Shown here: piece after piece, positions 20,401 to 28,776 of the stretch | Layout: the number at the start of each line of letters is the position of its first letter | How positions within the stretch are numbered: position 1 is the stretch's first letter | From: Corynebacterium tuberculostearicum | Lineage (GTDB): Bacteria; Actinomycetota; Actinomycetes; Mycobacteriales; Mycobacteriaceae | NCBI RefSeq assembly: GCF_030503735.1 | Contig: NZ_CP073096.1 | Location: 62,001-126,000, forward strand | DNA length: 64,000 nt | Direction of reading: 5' to 3' | The notes under the pieces: model-generated | The model's database searches: none | What the model was told of the DNA's origin: nothing | What the model saw: only the letters and a program-made list of their open reading frames with translations | Program-made: the position numbers and the translations under genes

Positions 20401-20564
20401 CAGAAGATGGCTATGGAGCTATCCGGTTGAGTAAGTCGCTGGGATTCCTTCTGCCGGATACAGGCATGCAAACCCTTGTCTGGGCTCTCTTGCTCGGCCT
20501 AATTCTTCTTGCTGTGGGTCTGTGGTATTACCTGCGGAACCGGGATGAAGATGAGGAAGAATAA
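14478..20564 (+). CDS. Giant LPDTG-anchored pilus adhesin with about ten Cys-containing repeats
   Basis: Likely pilus tip or surface adhesin of 2028 residues. It has a signal peptide ending near AEAQ, then an N-terminal domain of about 450 residues with scattered cysteines (YNKCSF, NQLCWI, KACDPN). About ten repeats of about 130 residues follow, from about 15,960 to 20,000. Each begins with a pattern like VxVxKxVxG, has a cysteine in FxxxYxC, and a second in LPxGSxCxVxE; I take them to be DUF5979-type domains. A last domain (about 20,005-20,430) precedes LPDTG at residue 1992, a helix and an acidic tail. The start at 14478 has AGGAG at 14468-14472. In-frame starts at 14403 and 14388 overlap the previous gene and remain possible. 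Position matches SpaC/SpaF/SpaG tip proteins. Confidence 0.88.
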   Translation: MQAKANIQGGFAAWMVAVITLVLTVFPIGPFSEQITPSAEAQTGTTSPSATPQNKGWSTNESVYNKCSFRRGSGPAEAYANQLCWIDLSGIIEKISSQTQKLPGSPDGYTSTVPRRITKDLGRYELSFDISQRNENPNRNDRSVWNRDKDLLNIQRDRIADSVFGGSIDGNDYFTRTANDNLNSPGLSFKGAGITDTSQMTKFEFRNIALKDKQTQKTVSNYRLNVMDAAQTHDTGSAVTRGEGLSVDTPNDPSKVSLFTRFTPNGYVKACDPNDRGGSRPNRFGPAIEDYYDEADITQKDFFCFDNTNWKNAGSYLLGGDGISNLDVGLFTRKEFQAFALAINIGRMTGGVEPTDTSMEQAATGQATSFDFGMAIRDNGQETAVPYQGDGIYTQQVRRMDASDSQGTKAADQMVFESTASGKEKDKAFARYSPEWKCTLTDSSSGSFTITENQAPAGFTLENDASSGTSKLVYNNERSIPVSCKVTWKPRFKAASLALQKTVDGTAQGFSDVQNRRFRIEYSCKEPAGFSKAFPAIKLNDGVDLTAGQTNTVQGLPAGSTCDVTEKFVDQEPAFSGESLKVTVNGDEVPVSNKEAKKTLTLKEGTNGTAGSSRADINNKYDYRTGTINVSKHIAGDPVSELGSPRDYRFELRCQGTDYSKTLVLNAQGSNDELNGSVRFEGVPVERDCFLRPLSGLNEEEAKTISFDGRTVTEADGKEIGVRDDGSYLLRLPDYTDGSAPSQSDTHIEARYSYKSRDVSVIKQVTGPAAALIGQDDTFPVHYRCEVPGDSSSKKEGDLEIAAGEENAGKIKDVRINSDCVVFEKPVNEQSAANLDSTTVRSSDSSDNVKNLENEEAKSSPVLKVNAAEGALQNRVIVSNHYVNKLGTVDVAKAISPDNEIDLSRLPANYQLGFRCGVRTVETSPGEFQNVDLTGTVTLADGENQKLKADITDPKLAALVNDQGGYMGVPYGNSCTFSEKTPKTGSGILWSTDAAEQTLDVDKEENSVQITNSFAAAGDGITISQNQLGRSTMSEDVTYNLKCEDNGSPVDLGQFGSFTLGKDKQSITIPSTIATQGLTCSLQEATKDPGTRTKDGKSFEIDRDSTVSVDGNQEAFEDEAQIDSGSFEVGDQTVVTVSHDYNYVPRKVSATKNVEFDTNTGDYISEVRKNVKYNRLFDVQLTCTPPDGGSQISVSGKVSSQHSNDTGSQNISVDQIPDGSECTVAEGPTSAAEGIDFKQEVEADGNRRERSVDFTVTGDTPVTLINTYSRRLAKVDLTKIANTPIDIEATFPGRDKSEIYYTHTFNMTCKDPEGTEQESGELPPIAARTITGPGETEFAEVPVGASCQITGDKFGQLDLEKDDADGTKLQTHLRPEKVEWQLRREDQTSKTDTDLDDGETTSESFTVKDDEDNGGPGNDIDLTNYYQFVKSKMKMSKKIEAQPADLALLRKEKPDFNFRYQCKGAGYSRSDLGLPARLNAGDTEKFADGSLHFISDEVEVPSGAWCTVTEVEPSSTPSALEWSADSSTVAKRVNGENEPAASYDFVNRYKRRTAPVRLAALQEGYARGIESASYSMNVVCKPQDEGDSEFTKNVEIPVARTNSLDTVAGEKEPTAGEVVDLPVGYDCTLDMNNSSALKPRPQLEVTQGQRSPYVEFGTWFNGQPSESNPDRKIATVGADEVTPEMKKNTYDFSIPDDVRSVSGAPVMTVASEAMNLRAKVDVSFKKVTRGAAGKDRKFDFVTSCGDSFQLSDGQTHQIKSVDVDRECEIYENESEDGTTPIISYEDLPSDTRLLNVHAVNGIKSEGQASGSYWGFNVAPVADAADTSTSGPKWALTAVNLYPGVKLKKTIDGAPISSVTGAVADTAVLADDAETMRFHYSVTNDGAFPIKELGIQEPELAGYTLIAGDGQEYKVDQEGRIPREVCSFGDSALPVDGTRECSFDVKIDASKEETYTYRGTATLTGMTAGADMKVTAEDGYGAIRLSKSLGFLLPDTGMQTLVWALLLGLILLAVGLWYYLRNRDEDEEE
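15960..20000 (+). repeat. Tandem protein repeats in the giant adhesin
   Basis: Approximate repeat starts are 15,960, 16,350, 16,745, 17,135, 17,535, 17,915, 18,290, 18,765, 19,130 and 19,630, so the period is about 390 bases (130 residues). The units are diverged in DNA sequence and recognisable only in protein by the paired cysteines and the VPxGxxC-type motif, which argues for an old array rather than recent slippage. Confidence 0.7.
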
Positions 20565-21438
20565 GGCGACCACTGAAAAGGCGGCGCGCAAAAGGCGCCG
20601 CTCTTTCTGGCTCATCGTGGCTGGGATTCTGATCCTCCTATACCCCATATTCGCTACTCAATACAACGACTATCAGCTGCACAAGAAGGCAGAGAGTTAC
20701 AGGGATTCAGTTGAGAAAATTGATCCTCCTGCGGAGAAAGAAAGGATCCTTCGGGATGCGCATGCTTATAACGATTGGTTAGCTAAGCAGGGCCATCACG
20801 CCTACCCACCCCGTGAGGATTCCCCTGGATTTGCGCGTTATATGGAGTCGCTGAATCCACCTGAAACGGGAGGTGTCATGGCCCGGTTGCGCATTCCGGC
20901 CATTGATGTGGATTTGCCGGTGTATCACACCACCGATTCGAAGGTCCTCTATGATGGCGCAGGCCATATGTTTGGTTCCTCCCTGCCTGTCGGTGGACTA
21001 GGAAATAACAGTGTTTTTTCTGCGCATACCGGTATGGTTAACGCCTCCATGTTTGATAACTTGCCACGCCTCAAAGATGGGGAAATTGTCTCTGTTGAGG
21101 TTATGGGTGAGGTGTTGCATTACAAGGTCGTGGGAAGGGAAGTAGTAAAACCTGAAGATTATAAGGCCGTTACCTATGAAGCTGACAAGGATAAGCTGAC
21201 CTTAATCACGTGTACTCCCTATGGAATTAACACGGATCGGCTTCTCGTCCATGCCGAGCGCACTGATATAGCTGCAGAAGATGATCAAGGCTGGCGCCCT
21301 AAGCTTTCGTGGTGGATGCTCTTGGCGTTGTTTCTCATTGGATTAGTGCTGCTTATTGTGTGGTGGAACGAACGGCGTCGTAAGAAGCGGAAAGAAGAAC
21401 TAGAGTCTAGGGACTCTGAGGATGAGAATTCGGACTGA
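20545..21438 (+). CDS. Class C sortase 2, without the usual lid motif
   Basis: Second pilus sortase, 297 residues, with membrane helices near residues 20-38 and 252-272. The triad is H161 (SAHTGMVNA), C223 ([10 protein letters not shown]) and R232 ([10 protein letters not shown]). The segment that should carry the DPW/DPF lid reads [10 protein letters not shown] and has no such motif, so the active site may be open. It overlaps the end of the adhesin gene by 20 bases; starts at 20545 and 20551 are both possible. It shares its core and C-terminal layout with sortase 1 (H and C motifs, RLLVH), so the pair probably arose by duplication and now serves different subunits, or anchors the fibre to the wall. 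Confidence 0.9.
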   Translation: MKMRKNKATTEKAARKRRRSFWLIVAGILILLYPIFATQYNDYQLHKKAESYRDSVEKIDPPAEKERILRDAHAYNDWLAKQGHHAYPPREDSPGFARYMESLNPPETGGVMARLRIPAIDVDLPVYHTTDSKVLYDGAGHMFGSSLPVGGLGNNSVFSAHTGMVNASMFDNLPRLKDGEIVSVEVMGEVLHYKVVGREVVKPEDYKAVTYEADKDKLTLITCTPYGINTDRLLVHAERTDIAAEDDQGWRPKLSWWMLLALFLIGLVLLIVWWNERRRKKRKEELESRDSEDENSD

Positions 21439-21479
21439 TAGACTTTTGGTCTCAACAAAAATCGAGGAGAGAGCAGTTC

Positions 21480-23012
21480 ATGGCACGTTTTATTGACCGC
21501 GTTGTCCTGCACCTGCAAGCAGGCGACGGTGGACACGGCTGTGTGTCTGTCCACCGCGAGAAGTTTAAGCCCTTGGGTGGCCCGGATGGCGGCAATGGTG
21601 GGCACGGCGGTGACATCATCCTCGAGGTCTCTGAACAAATTCATACGCTTATGGATTTTCACTACCGCCCGCATATTAAGGCGCAACGCGGCGGCAATGG
21701 CGCCGGCGATATGCGCAATGGTGCTCGCGGTGAAGACTTGATTTTGGAGGTTCCGGCGGGCACGGTGGTCCGCACTGAAAAGGGCGACACCTTGGCGGAC
21801 CTTACCGTTCCGGGAACGCGGTTTGTGGCCGCAGAAGGCGGGTTTGGCGGTTTGGGCAATGCCGCGTTGGCCTCGAAGAACCGCAAGGCACCGGGTTTTG
21901 CTCTACAAGGTGAGCCGGGCCAGGAGCATGATCTGATCCTCGAGCTGAAGTCTATGGCGGATGTAGGGCTGGTGGGCTTTCCATCGGCTGGTAAGTCCTC
22001 GCTTATCTCGGTTTTATCGGCCGCGAAACCCAAGATCGGTGATTACCCCTTTACTACGTTGCAGCCGAACCTTGGCGTGGTGGATATGGGAGATAGCTCC
22101 TTTACTATCGCGGACGTGCCGGGGCTTATCCCGGGCGCAGCCGATGGCAAGGGCCTCGGTCTAGACTTTTTGCGCCATATTGAACGCACGGCGGTGCTTG
22201 CCCATGTGGTGGATACAGCCACCATTGAGCCCGGCCGTGATCCGGTCTCTGATATTGAGGCGATGGAAAATGAGTTGGCAAAGTATCAGGAAGCTTTGCA
22301 GGAAGATACTGGTTTAGGGGATCTGCGTGAGCGCCCGCGCGTCATCATCTTGAATAAGGCAGATGTGCCTGAGGCCGAAGAGCTGGCGGAATTTGTCAAG
22401 GATGATCTGGAAGAGAAGTTTGGCTGGCCTGTCTTTATTATTTCGGCCGTCGCTCGCAAGGGGCTGGATCCGCTGAAGTTCCGGCTCATGGATATGGTGA
22501 CCGAACACCGCAATGCCCAGCCGTTGCCAAAGAAGGATAAGAACCATACCGTTATCCACCCCAAGGCGCAGAGCCATAAGAAGCATACCGGCGCGTTTGC
22601 TGATTTCACTGTGAAGGCCGATCCTGAGGTCAAAGGTGGCTTCATTGTTGAGGGCAAGAAGATTGATCGCTGGATTACCCAGACTGACTTTGAAAATGAT
22701 GAGGCAGTGGGCTTCTTGGCGGACCGTTTGGCCAAGGCCGGCGTGGAGGATGAGCTGCGCGAGCAGGGCGCTGTAGAAGGCTGCCCGGTGACTATCGGCG
22801 GCATTACCTTTGAGTGGGAGCCGATGACCGGCGGTGATCCCACAATGGCTAGCCGCGGCGAGGATGCCCGTCTTAAGGGAACCGCCCGTGCTTCTGCAGC
22901 GGAGCGCAAGCGTGCCTCGCAGGCGCGCCGTGGCCTTATTGATGAATACGATTATGGCAATGATGAAGAGGTCACCCGCGAGGGCGCTAACCGCGATAGG
23001 TGGCAGGGCTAG
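21480..23012 (+). CDS. obg: GTPase Obg
   Basis: Essential GTPase linked to 50S ribosome assembly and stress signalling, 510 residues. The N-terminal glycine-rich Obg fold has [13 protein letters not shown]. The G domain has GFPSAGKSS (Walker A), DVPGLIPGA (G3) and NKAD (G4). The C-terminal OCT domain covers about residues 350-430, followed by a charged tail. GAGGAGAG precedes the start. Obg normally follows rpmA closely; here the pilus island lies between them and no terminator is seen after sortase 2. Obg is therefore either read from the island or has a promoter inside the sortase gene or the 41-bp gap. Confidence 0.97.
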   Translation: MARFIDRVVLHLQAGDGGHGCVSVHREKFKPLGGPDGGNGGHGGDIILEVSEQIHTLMDFHYRPHIKAQRGGNGAGDMRNGARGEDLILEVPAGTVVRTEKGDTLADLTVPGTRFVAAEGGFGGLGNAALASKNRKAPGFALQGEPGQEHDLILELKSMADVGLVGFPSAGKSSLISVLSAAKPKIGDYPFTTLQPNLGVVDMGDSSFTIADVPGLIPGAADGKGLGLDFLRHIERTAVLAHVVDTATIEPGRDPVSDIEAMENELAKYQEALQEDTGLGDLRERPRVIILNKADVPEAEELAEFVKDDLEEKFGWPVFIISAVARKGLDPLKFRLMDMVTEHRNAQPLPKKDKNHTVIHPKAQSHKKHTGAFADFTVKADPEVKGGFIVEGKKIDRWITQTDFENDEAVGFLADRLAKAGVEDELREQGAVEGCPVTIGGITFEWEPMTGGDPTMASRGEDARLKGTARASAAERKRASQARRGLIDEYDYGNDEEVTREGANRDRWQG

Positions 23013-23070
23013 TCCCAGAGCCCCTATTTTTGGGGTGTGCTGGAGGGTGGGCTTTGTAAACTCGGTTGGC

Positions 23071-24303
23071 ATGTCTTCTGATGAACAGAAAGAACCCATC
23101 CTTCCGCTTCCGGTAGAACCTTTTGCCGGTCCTACCGCTGATACCCCTTTCCCGGAACCTCGTGTTGAAAACCCTACTGCTTCGGGGTTTGAGTCGGATC
23201 TCCGCCATGAAATCGCTCAGGCTAAGCGCGTCGTGGTAAAGATTGGTTCCTCTTCTCTCACGGATGAGAACTTCCGTGTCTCCCAGGAAAAGATTGATCA
23301 CATCGTCGATGCCGTCCATGCGCGTATGGGCCGCTCCGATGTCATCATCGTCTCCTCCGGTGCGGTTGCTGCCGGTATGGGCCCGCTCGGCCTGCACCAG
23401 CGCCCGACCGATTTGGCTACCAAGCAGGCTTCCGCGTCCGTCGGCCAGGTGCATCTGGCCTATGTGTGGGGCCAGTCCTTTGCGCGTTATAAGCGCACCA
23501 TCGGCCAGGTTTTGTTGACCGCCTCCGATACTGGACACCGCGATCGCGCCCGCAACGCGCAGCGCACCATCGATCGTCTGCGCCAGCTGCGCACCATCCC
23601 CATCGTGAATGAGAACGATGCGGTGGCGACGTCGGAAATGCACTTTGGCGATAACGATCGCCTTTCCGCGCTGGTGGCAAACCTGGTGGGCGCGGACGCG
23701 CTCTTCCTATTTTCTGACGTGCCTGGTTTGTACGATAAGAACCCTGCCGAGCCGGATGCCAAGTTCATCGATGAGGTGCGCACCGGCAAGGACTTGAAGG
23801 GCGTTGTGGCCGGTGATGGCGGCAAGGTGGGCACCGGCGGCATGGCCACCAAGGTTTCCGCGGCCCGCCTGGCTACCCGCGGCGGCATTCCAGTGCTGTT
23901 GACCTCCACGGATAATATTGGCCCCGCGCTTGCCGACGCCTCCGTGGGCACCGTCTTCCACACCCGCGAGGAACGCCAGCTTTCTGCCTGGAAGTTCTGG
24001 GCGCTCTACTGCGCCGATACCGGCGGAGCCGTCCGCCTCGATGAAGGTGCCAAGGAGGCCGTCACCAAGGGCGGCACCTCGCTGCTCGCCGTCGGCATTA
24101 CCGACGTGCAGGGCGAGTTCACCAAGGGTGAAATCATCGACATCCTGGGCCCGAATGGTGAGGTCATCGGCCGCGGTGAAGTCCGCTTCGATTCCGAGGA
24201 GCTGCACGCCATTAAGGGCAAGAAAATGGAAGAGCTTCCTGAGGAGCAGCGCCGTTCCGTCGTCCACGCGGACTACCTCTCCAACTTTGCCTCCCGGATC
24301 TAA
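23071..24303 (+). CDS. proB: Glutamate 5-kinase
   Basis: Phosphorylates glutamate, the first step of proline synthesis. From the ATG at 23071 it has 410 residues, longer than the usual 370 because of a 45-residue Pro-rich N-terminal extension before [13 protein letters not shown]. The amino-acid kinase domain includes [10 protein letters not shown] and [13 protein letters not shown]-terminal PUA domain ([12 protein letters not shown]) is present. The frame is open much further upstream, inside obg, but the ATG at 23071 is the first after the obg stop. Its partner proA follows after two dehydrogenase genes. Confidence 0.95.
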   Translation: MSSDEQKEPILPLPVEPFAGPTADTPFPEPRVENPTASGFESDLRHEIAQAKRVVVKIGSSSLTDENFRVSQEKIDHIVDAVHARMGRSDVIIVSSGAVAAGMGPLGLHQRPTDLATKQASASVGQVHLAYVWGQSFARYKRTIGQVLLTASDTGHRDRARNAQRTIDRLRQLRTIPIVNENDAVATSEMHFGDNDRLSALVANLVGADALFLFSDVPGLYDKNPAEPDAKFIDEVRTGKDLKGVVAGDGGKVGTGGMATKVSAARLATRGGIPVLLTSTDNIGPALADASVGTVFHTREERQLSAWKFWALYCADTGGAVRLDEGAKEAVTKGGTSLLAVGITDVQGEFTKGEIIDILGPNGEVIGRGEVRFDSEELHAIKGKKMEELPEEQRRSVVHADYLSNFASRI

Positions 24304-24336
24304 ACCCGAGTCCGAGACTCCCCGTATGGTTGGGGC

Positions 24337-25266
24337 ATGAAGTATTTCATGGGACCGGAAACCTGGCAGCCGATGGTAGAAGATATCGAAGCTGCCGGGC
24401 ACCAACGCGTAAGCAGCATTGAGGATGCCGAGGTCTACATCAACAATGCCCCCAACCCACGCCGCATCCCCGAGATACCGGAGAATATCGGTTGGGTGCA
24501 GCATTGTTTTACCGGCGTTAATCAGCTAATTGACGCCGGGGTGATCACCCCAGACGGCGTGCCGTGGTGCAATTCCGCCGGTGCTTTTGCCCAGCCGGTG
24601 GCCGAGTCCGCACTGGGCCTGGCGCTTTCCCAAGCGCATCATCACAAGGCCTTCGCCCAGGCCTCCTCGTGGTCGGTGGCGCAGCAACTCGATGAATCCC
24701 AGGCCTGGCTCTATAACCAGCAAGGGTCGAAGAAAGTGGCGATCTTTGGCGCAGGGGGCATCGGCAAGCAGCTAATTAAGCTCCTGAAGCCGTTCGGCGT
24801 GCACATTACCGCGGTCAATCGGTCTGGCCGTGCGGTCGAAGGCGCCGATGAGGTGGTGCCCATGGATAAAGCCCAGCACGTGTGGGTCGAGGCGGATTTT
24901 ATTTTCTGCATCCTCCCGGCGACCAAAGACACGGAGGGACTTATCGATGCCGCCACTTTCCGCGCCATGAAACCCTCCGCCATCTTTATCAACGTCGGCC
25001 GCGGCAGCACCGTGGTCACCGATGACCTTGTGGAAGCCTTGCGCAGCGGCGAAATCGCCGGCGCCGGCTTGGAGGTCATGGATCCCGAGCCGCTGCCCGA
25101 AGGCCATCCGCTTTATGACCTGCCCAATTGCACCATGACGCCCCACATGGCCGCTTCCGCACACGTAGCGCAGTACCACTTAGGTTCCATTTTCAACGCC
25201 AATGCCGCGGCGTGGGAGAGGGGAGAGGCTATGCCCACCCGCGTCGATGTGGAGGCCGGATACTAA
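24337..25266 (+). CDS. D-isomer specific 2-hydroxyacid dehydrogenase, copy 1
   Basis: NAD(P)-dependent oxidoreductase of 309 residues. The Rossmann motif is FGAGGIGKQL. The catalytic Arg lies in NVGRGS, the Glu in DPEPLPEGHP and the His in TPHMAA, so all three active-site residues are present. It sits 33 bases after proB. C. glutamicum has a single dehydrogenase of this type between proB and proA; the substrate is unknown. Here it is followed, with the stop and start overlapping (TAATG), by a clear paralogue. Confidence 0.9.
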   Translation: MKYFMGPETWQPMVEDIEAAGHQRVSSIEDAEVYINNAPNPRRIPEIPENIGWVQHCFTGVNQLIDAGVITPDGVPWCNSAGAFAQPVAESALGLALSQAHHHKAFAQASSWSVAQQLDESQAWLYNQQGSKKVAIFGAGGIGKQLIKLLKPFGVHITAVNRSGRAVEGADEVVPMDKAQHVWVEADFIFCILPATKDTEGLIDAATFRAMKPSAIFINVGRGSTVVTDDLVEALRSGEIAGAGLEVMDPEPLPEGHPLYDLPNCTMTPHMAASAHVAQYHLGSIFNANAAAWERGEAMPTRVDVEAGY

Positions 25267-26171
25267 TGAAGTACGCGATGCTGCCCACCCCGTGGGAGGA
25301 AACCCTGCAGGCCCTCGATGCCGCCGGGCACGAACGCGCCCCACTGGAGGAGGCCGAGGCCCTCATCTTCAACGGTGGCCCGGATGATTTCCCGCAGCCC
25401 CTGCCGCCTAGCGTGGGCCTAGTCCAAGTCCCGTTTGCTGGTGTGGATCACCTGCTCGATGTCATGCGAAATACCTCTGCCCGCTGGTCTAATGCTGCAG
25501 GGCTATATGACGCCACCGTGGCCGAATCCACCATTGCACTCCTACTCGCCCAGCTGCATGCGCATAAGCGCGTGGGAACGAGCTGGGATAACCGCGATGA
25601 GGTCGAGGCCCACACCAGCTTCCTTTTTGAGGATAAGACCGTGGCGGTGGTGGGTGCCGGGGGCATCGGCAAGCGGCTCATCCGCATGCTAGAAGGCTTC
25701 GGCCCACGCATCATTGCGGTCAATCGCTCCGGTAACCCGGTTGAAGGTGCCGATGAAACCTATGCCACCTCCGATATCGAGCGCGTGTGGCCAGCCGCCG
25801 ATTATTTCGTGGCGCTCGCTCCGCTAACGGAACAGACCCGCCAGCTTTTTGGCGCCGCCGCTTTCCGCGCCATGCCGAACCACGCTGTGGTCATTAACGT
25901 TGGGCGCGGCCCGCTAGTGGATACCGATGTGCTGGTCGACGCCCTGCGCGCCGGCCAGATCGCCGGCGCCGGCCTCGACGTCACCAATCCAGAACCGTTG
26001 CCTGATGGCCACCCGCTATGGGAGATGCCCAACGTGGTCATTACCCCGCACCTTGCCAATCCGCCGTATTCGGTGCGCCACCGCATCGGTGCGCATGCAG
26101 CAAAGGTCATGGAGCGCTTTGCCGCCGGTGAGGCAATCCCCACGGAAGTAGATACTGAAGCCGGCTACTGA
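25266..26171 (+). CDS. D-isomer specific 2-hydroxyacid dehydrogenase, copy 2
   Basis: A 301-residue paralogue of the preceding protein, in the same class and translationally coupled to it. VGAGGIGKRL, NVGRGP, NPEPLPDGHP and TPHLAN give the Rossmann loop and the Arg, Glu and His. The ATG at 25266 uses the last base of the preceding stop; a longer in-frame start at 25128 lies inside copy 1 and is rejected. The two copies align from end to end, and both end in (V/T)EAGY, which indicates tandem duplication. Divergence is already high, so they may act on different 2-oxoacids or as a heterodimer. Confidence 0.9.
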   Translation: MKYAMLPTPWEETLQALDAAGHERAPLEEAEALIFNGGPDDFPQPLPPSVGLVQVPFAGVDHLLDVMRNTSARWSNAAGLYDATVAESTIALLLAQLHAHKRVGTSWDNRDEVEAHTSFLFEDKTVAVVGAGGIGKRLIRMLEGFGPRIIAVNRSGNPVEGADETYATSDIERVWPAADYFVALAPLTEQTRQLFGAAAFRAMPNHAVVINVGRGPLVDTDVLVDALRAGQIAGAGLDVTNPEPLPDGHPLWEMPNVVITPHLANPPYSVRHRIGAHAAKVMERFAAGEAIPTEVDTEAGY

Positions 26172-26268
26172 TGGATAGCCCCGGTAACCGCGCTGACGAT
26201 GGCTAGCTCAACCCCACCGCGGCTGAGGTCGCTGAAATGCGCGTGGCCTTTCGTTAGGCTGGTATGGC

Positions 26269-27537
26269 ATGAGCAACACTGAACGCGAAGAAGTTCTGTC
26301 CAAAGCCTGTGCTGCCAAGGATGTTGCGCCCGTCGTGGCGCAGCTATCCACGCCGCGCAAGAATGAAATCTTGCAGCGCGCAGCCGAAAACCTCATTGCC
26401 CACACCGAGGATATCCTCGCTGCTAATAAGCAAGATATCGAAGCTGGCCGCGAGCGCGGCATGTCCGAGTCCCTTATTGACCGCCTGTCCCTCGACGCCG
26501 CTCGCGTGGAGGGCATCGCTGGCGGCCTGCGCCAGGTTGCCAGTCTGCAGGACCCAGTAGGGGAGATCCTGCAGGGCCGCACCATGGACAATGGCATCCA
26601 GATGAAGCAGGTGCGCGTCCCGCTCGGTGTGATGGGCATGGTCTATGAGGCCCGCCCGAACGTCACGGTGGACGCCTTTGGGTTGGCGATCAAGTCCGGC
26701 AACGTGCCGCTTTTACGTGGCTCTAAATCTGCCCGCAATTCCAATACCAAGCTGGTAGAAATCCTGCAGGATACCCTCGCCGAGTTTGACCTTCCGCGCG
26801 AGGGCGTGCAGCTTCTGCCGTGCGAGACCCACGATTCCGTCCAGGACCTCATCACCGCTCGCGGCCTAGTGGACCTTGTTATCCCGCGCGGCGGTGCGAA
26901 GCTCATTGAAGCCGTGGTCACCGGCGCTACCGTCCCGGCCATTGAGACCGGCACCGGCAACTGCCATTTCTACGTGGACGCCTCAGCTGACTTGGACAAG
27001 GCCATCGACATGGTCATCAACGGCAAGACCCGTCGCACCTCCGTATGCAACTCCACGGAGTGCGTGCTTATCGACGCCGCTTTGGACGACTCCGCCAAGC
27101 TGCGCATCATCACCGCGCTGCAGGAGGCGGGCGTGACCATCCACGGCGACGTCGCTGAGCTGGAGGCCTTCGGCGTCAAGGATGCCGTGCAGGCCACCGA
27201 TGAAGACTGGCGCGAGGAGTCGCTGTCCATGGATATCTGCGCCAAGGTGGTCGACGGTGTCGATGGCGCCATCGCTCATATCGCCGAGTTCACCACTGGC
27301 CACACCGAGGCCATCGCCGCGCAGGATGCCGACGTCCTAGTGAAGTTTGGCAACGAGGTGGATGCCGCCGCGGTCATGCTCAACGCCTCTACCGCCTTTA
27401 CCGATGGCGAGGTCTACGGCATGGGCGCCGAAATCGGCATTTCCACTCAGAAGCTGCACGCCCGCGGCCCGATGGCACTTCCGGAGCTGACCTCTACCAA
27501 GTGGATCCTGCAGGGTACCGGTCAGACCCGCCCCTAG
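26269..27537 (+). CDS. proA: Glutamate-5-semialdehyde dehydrogenase (gamma-glutamyl phosphate reductase)
   Basis: Reduces glutamyl-5-phosphate to the semialdehyde, the second step of proline synthesis, using NADPH. Its 422 residues are normal for the family. The catalytic cysteine is in RRTSVCNSTECVL. Other conserved parts are VMGMVYEARPNVT, ETGTGNCHFYVD and GAEIGISTQKLHARGP. It lies 97 bp after the second dehydrogenase, in the proB-proA group. Confidence 0.97.
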   Translation: MSNTEREEVLSKACAAKDVAPVVAQLSTPRKNEILQRAAENLIAHTEDILAANKQDIEAGRERGMSESLIDRLSLDAARVEGIAGGLRQVASLQDPVGEILQGRTMDNGIQMKQVRVPLGVMGMVYEARPNVTVDAFGLAIKSGNVPLLRGSKSARNSNTKLVEILQDTLAEFDLPREGVQLLPCETHDSVQDLITARGLVDLVIPRGGAKLIEAVVTGATVPAIETGTGNCHFYVDASADLDKAIDMVINGKTRRTSVCNSTECVLIDAALDDSAKLRIITALQEAGVTIHGDVAELEAFGVKDAVQATDEDWREESLSMDICAKVVDGVDGAIAHIAEFTTGHTEAIAAQDADVLVKFGNEVDAAAVMLNASTAFTDGEVYGMGAEIGISTQKLHARGPMALPELTSTKWILQGTGQTRP

Positions 27538-27560
27538 TAGTGCGGCTATAATCGCCATCC

Positions 27561-28178
27561 ATGACTAGCCCACAGCGCATCGGTATCATGGGTGGCACCT
27601 TTGATCCCATCCACAACGGCCACTTGGTAGCGGCCAGCGAGGCCGCACACCGCTTTGCCCTCGATACCGTCATCTTTGTTCCCACCGGCCAGCCGTGGCA
27701 AAAGTCCCACCGCGACGTCACTGCAGCCGAGCACCGCTACTTGATGACGATGGTGGCCACGGCCTCCAATCCGCGATTTACCGTCTCGCGCGTAGACATT
27801 GACCGCGAGGGGCCCACATACACCATCGATACGCTGCGCGACCTGCGCGAACTCTTCCCAGATGCGGAGTTTTATTTCATTACCGGCGCCGATTCGCTGG
27901 CATCCATCATGAGCTGGCATAACTGGGAAGAGATGTTGGAGATGGCGCACTTTGTGGGCGTTACCCGCCCCGGCTATGAGTTAAGCGCCGATATGCTACC
28001 CGCCGATGCACAAGAGGATATTGATCTTATCGACATCCCCGCCATGGCCATCTCTTCTACCGCTTGCCGCGAGCGCGCCGCCCAAGGCCAGCCCGTGTGG
28101 TACCTCGTTCCGGATGGGGTGGTGCAGTACATCACCAAGAATAATCTCTACGGGCCAAACCCGGATAAGCCCCTGTAG
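27561..28178 (+). CDS. nadD: Nicotinate-nucleotide adenylyltransferase
   Basis: Makes deamido-NAD from nicotinate mononucleotide and ATP. A 205-residue nucleotidyltransferase with [12 protein letters not shown] (the HxGH motif) and the C-terminal [13 protein letters not shown]. It starts 23 bases after proA. Its TAG stop lies within the stem-loop region of a probable terminator. The nadD-rsfS-gpgP order is conserved through mycobacteria and corynebacteria. Confidence 0.96.
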   Translation: MTSPQRIGIMGGTFDPIHNGHLVAASEAAHRFALDTVIFVPTGQPWQKSHRDVTAAEHRYLMTMVATASNPRFTVSRVDIDREGPTYTIDTLRDLRELFPDAEFYFITGADSLASIMSWHNWEEMLEMAHFVGVTRPGYELSADMLPADAQEDIDLIDIPAMAISSTACRERAAQGQPVWYLVPDGVVQYITKNNLYGPNPDKPL

Positions 28179-28210
28179 AAACTTCCACAGGGGCGGTACA
28201 GATTTTTGGG
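28170..28210 (+). terminator. Terminator overlapping the nadD stop codon
   Basis: Stem CCCCTGT (28170-28176) with ACAGGGG (28187-28193), plus an inner GAA/TTC pairing, followed by CGGTACAGATTTTT. The nadD stop codon (28176-28178) starts inside the stem, so translating ribosomes would disturb folding until they release. Confidence 0.6.
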
Positions 28211-28299
28211 CACGGGCCTGCTAAACGTGCAAGAATAGACTGTCACTAGAGATAGTTCATTCCGAATGTACTCAGACGCGAAAAGGGATTATTTACACA

Positions 28300-28770
28300 T
28301 TGTCTACTTCTGATCTTGCCCGCCGCATGGCAGAAAGCGCGGCACACGCCGCGCAGGAAAAACTGGCCACTAATATCGCAGCGATTGATGTCTCCGATGT
28401 CCTCGCTATTACCGAGGTCTTCGTGCTAGCTTCTGCGGATAACGAGCGCCAGGTGGCCTCCATCGTGGATGAAGTCGAAGATGAGATGACCAAGCAAGGA
28501 TTTGAGCCACAGCGCCGTGAGGGCAACCGCGAAAACCGCTGGGTGCTGCTGGATTATGGCAATATCGTTGTCCACGTTCAGCGCAATGACCAGCGCGAGT
28601 TCTATGGCCTGGACCGCCTGTACCACGATTGCCCGGCACTAGAGATTGAGGGCATCGAGGCCCCAGAGCGCCCCGGTGAATGGACCAATGGCGTCAACCC
28701 GCGCGAGGTCGATTCCATTGATGAGCTCCCGCTGGCAGATAAGGCCCCAGGCGAAGACGAGGAGCTTTAA
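28300..28770 (+). CDS. rsfS: Ribosomal silencing factor RsfS (Iojap family)
   Basis: Binds L14 on the 50S subunit and blocks subunit joining under starvation. It has 156 residues; the DUF143 core includes VFVLASADNERQVASIVDEV, WVLLDYGNIVVHV and REFYGLDRLY. The start is a TTG at 28300 (MSTSDLARR) with AAAAGGGA upstream; no ATG gives a sensible N-terminus. An acidic tail of about 35 residues follows the domain, as in other actinobacteria. Confidence 0.93.
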   Translation: MSTSDLARRMAESAAHAAQEKLATNIAAIDVSDVLAITEVFVLASADNERQVASIVDEVEDEMTKQGFEPQRREGNRENRWVLLDYGNIVVHVQRNDQREFYGLDRLYHDCPALEIEGIEAPERPGEWTNGVNPREVDSIDELPLADKAPGEDEEL

Positions 28771-28776
28771 ACCCTC

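Noticed and set aside
23012..23045. CCCC-TATTTTT-GGGG hairpin after obg
   Set aside because: Only four pairs and no T-run after it; too weak to call a terminator.
22834..23070. Longer start of glutamate 5-kinase inside obg
   Set aside because: It overlaps the well-supported Obg C-terminus and adds no kinase sequence.
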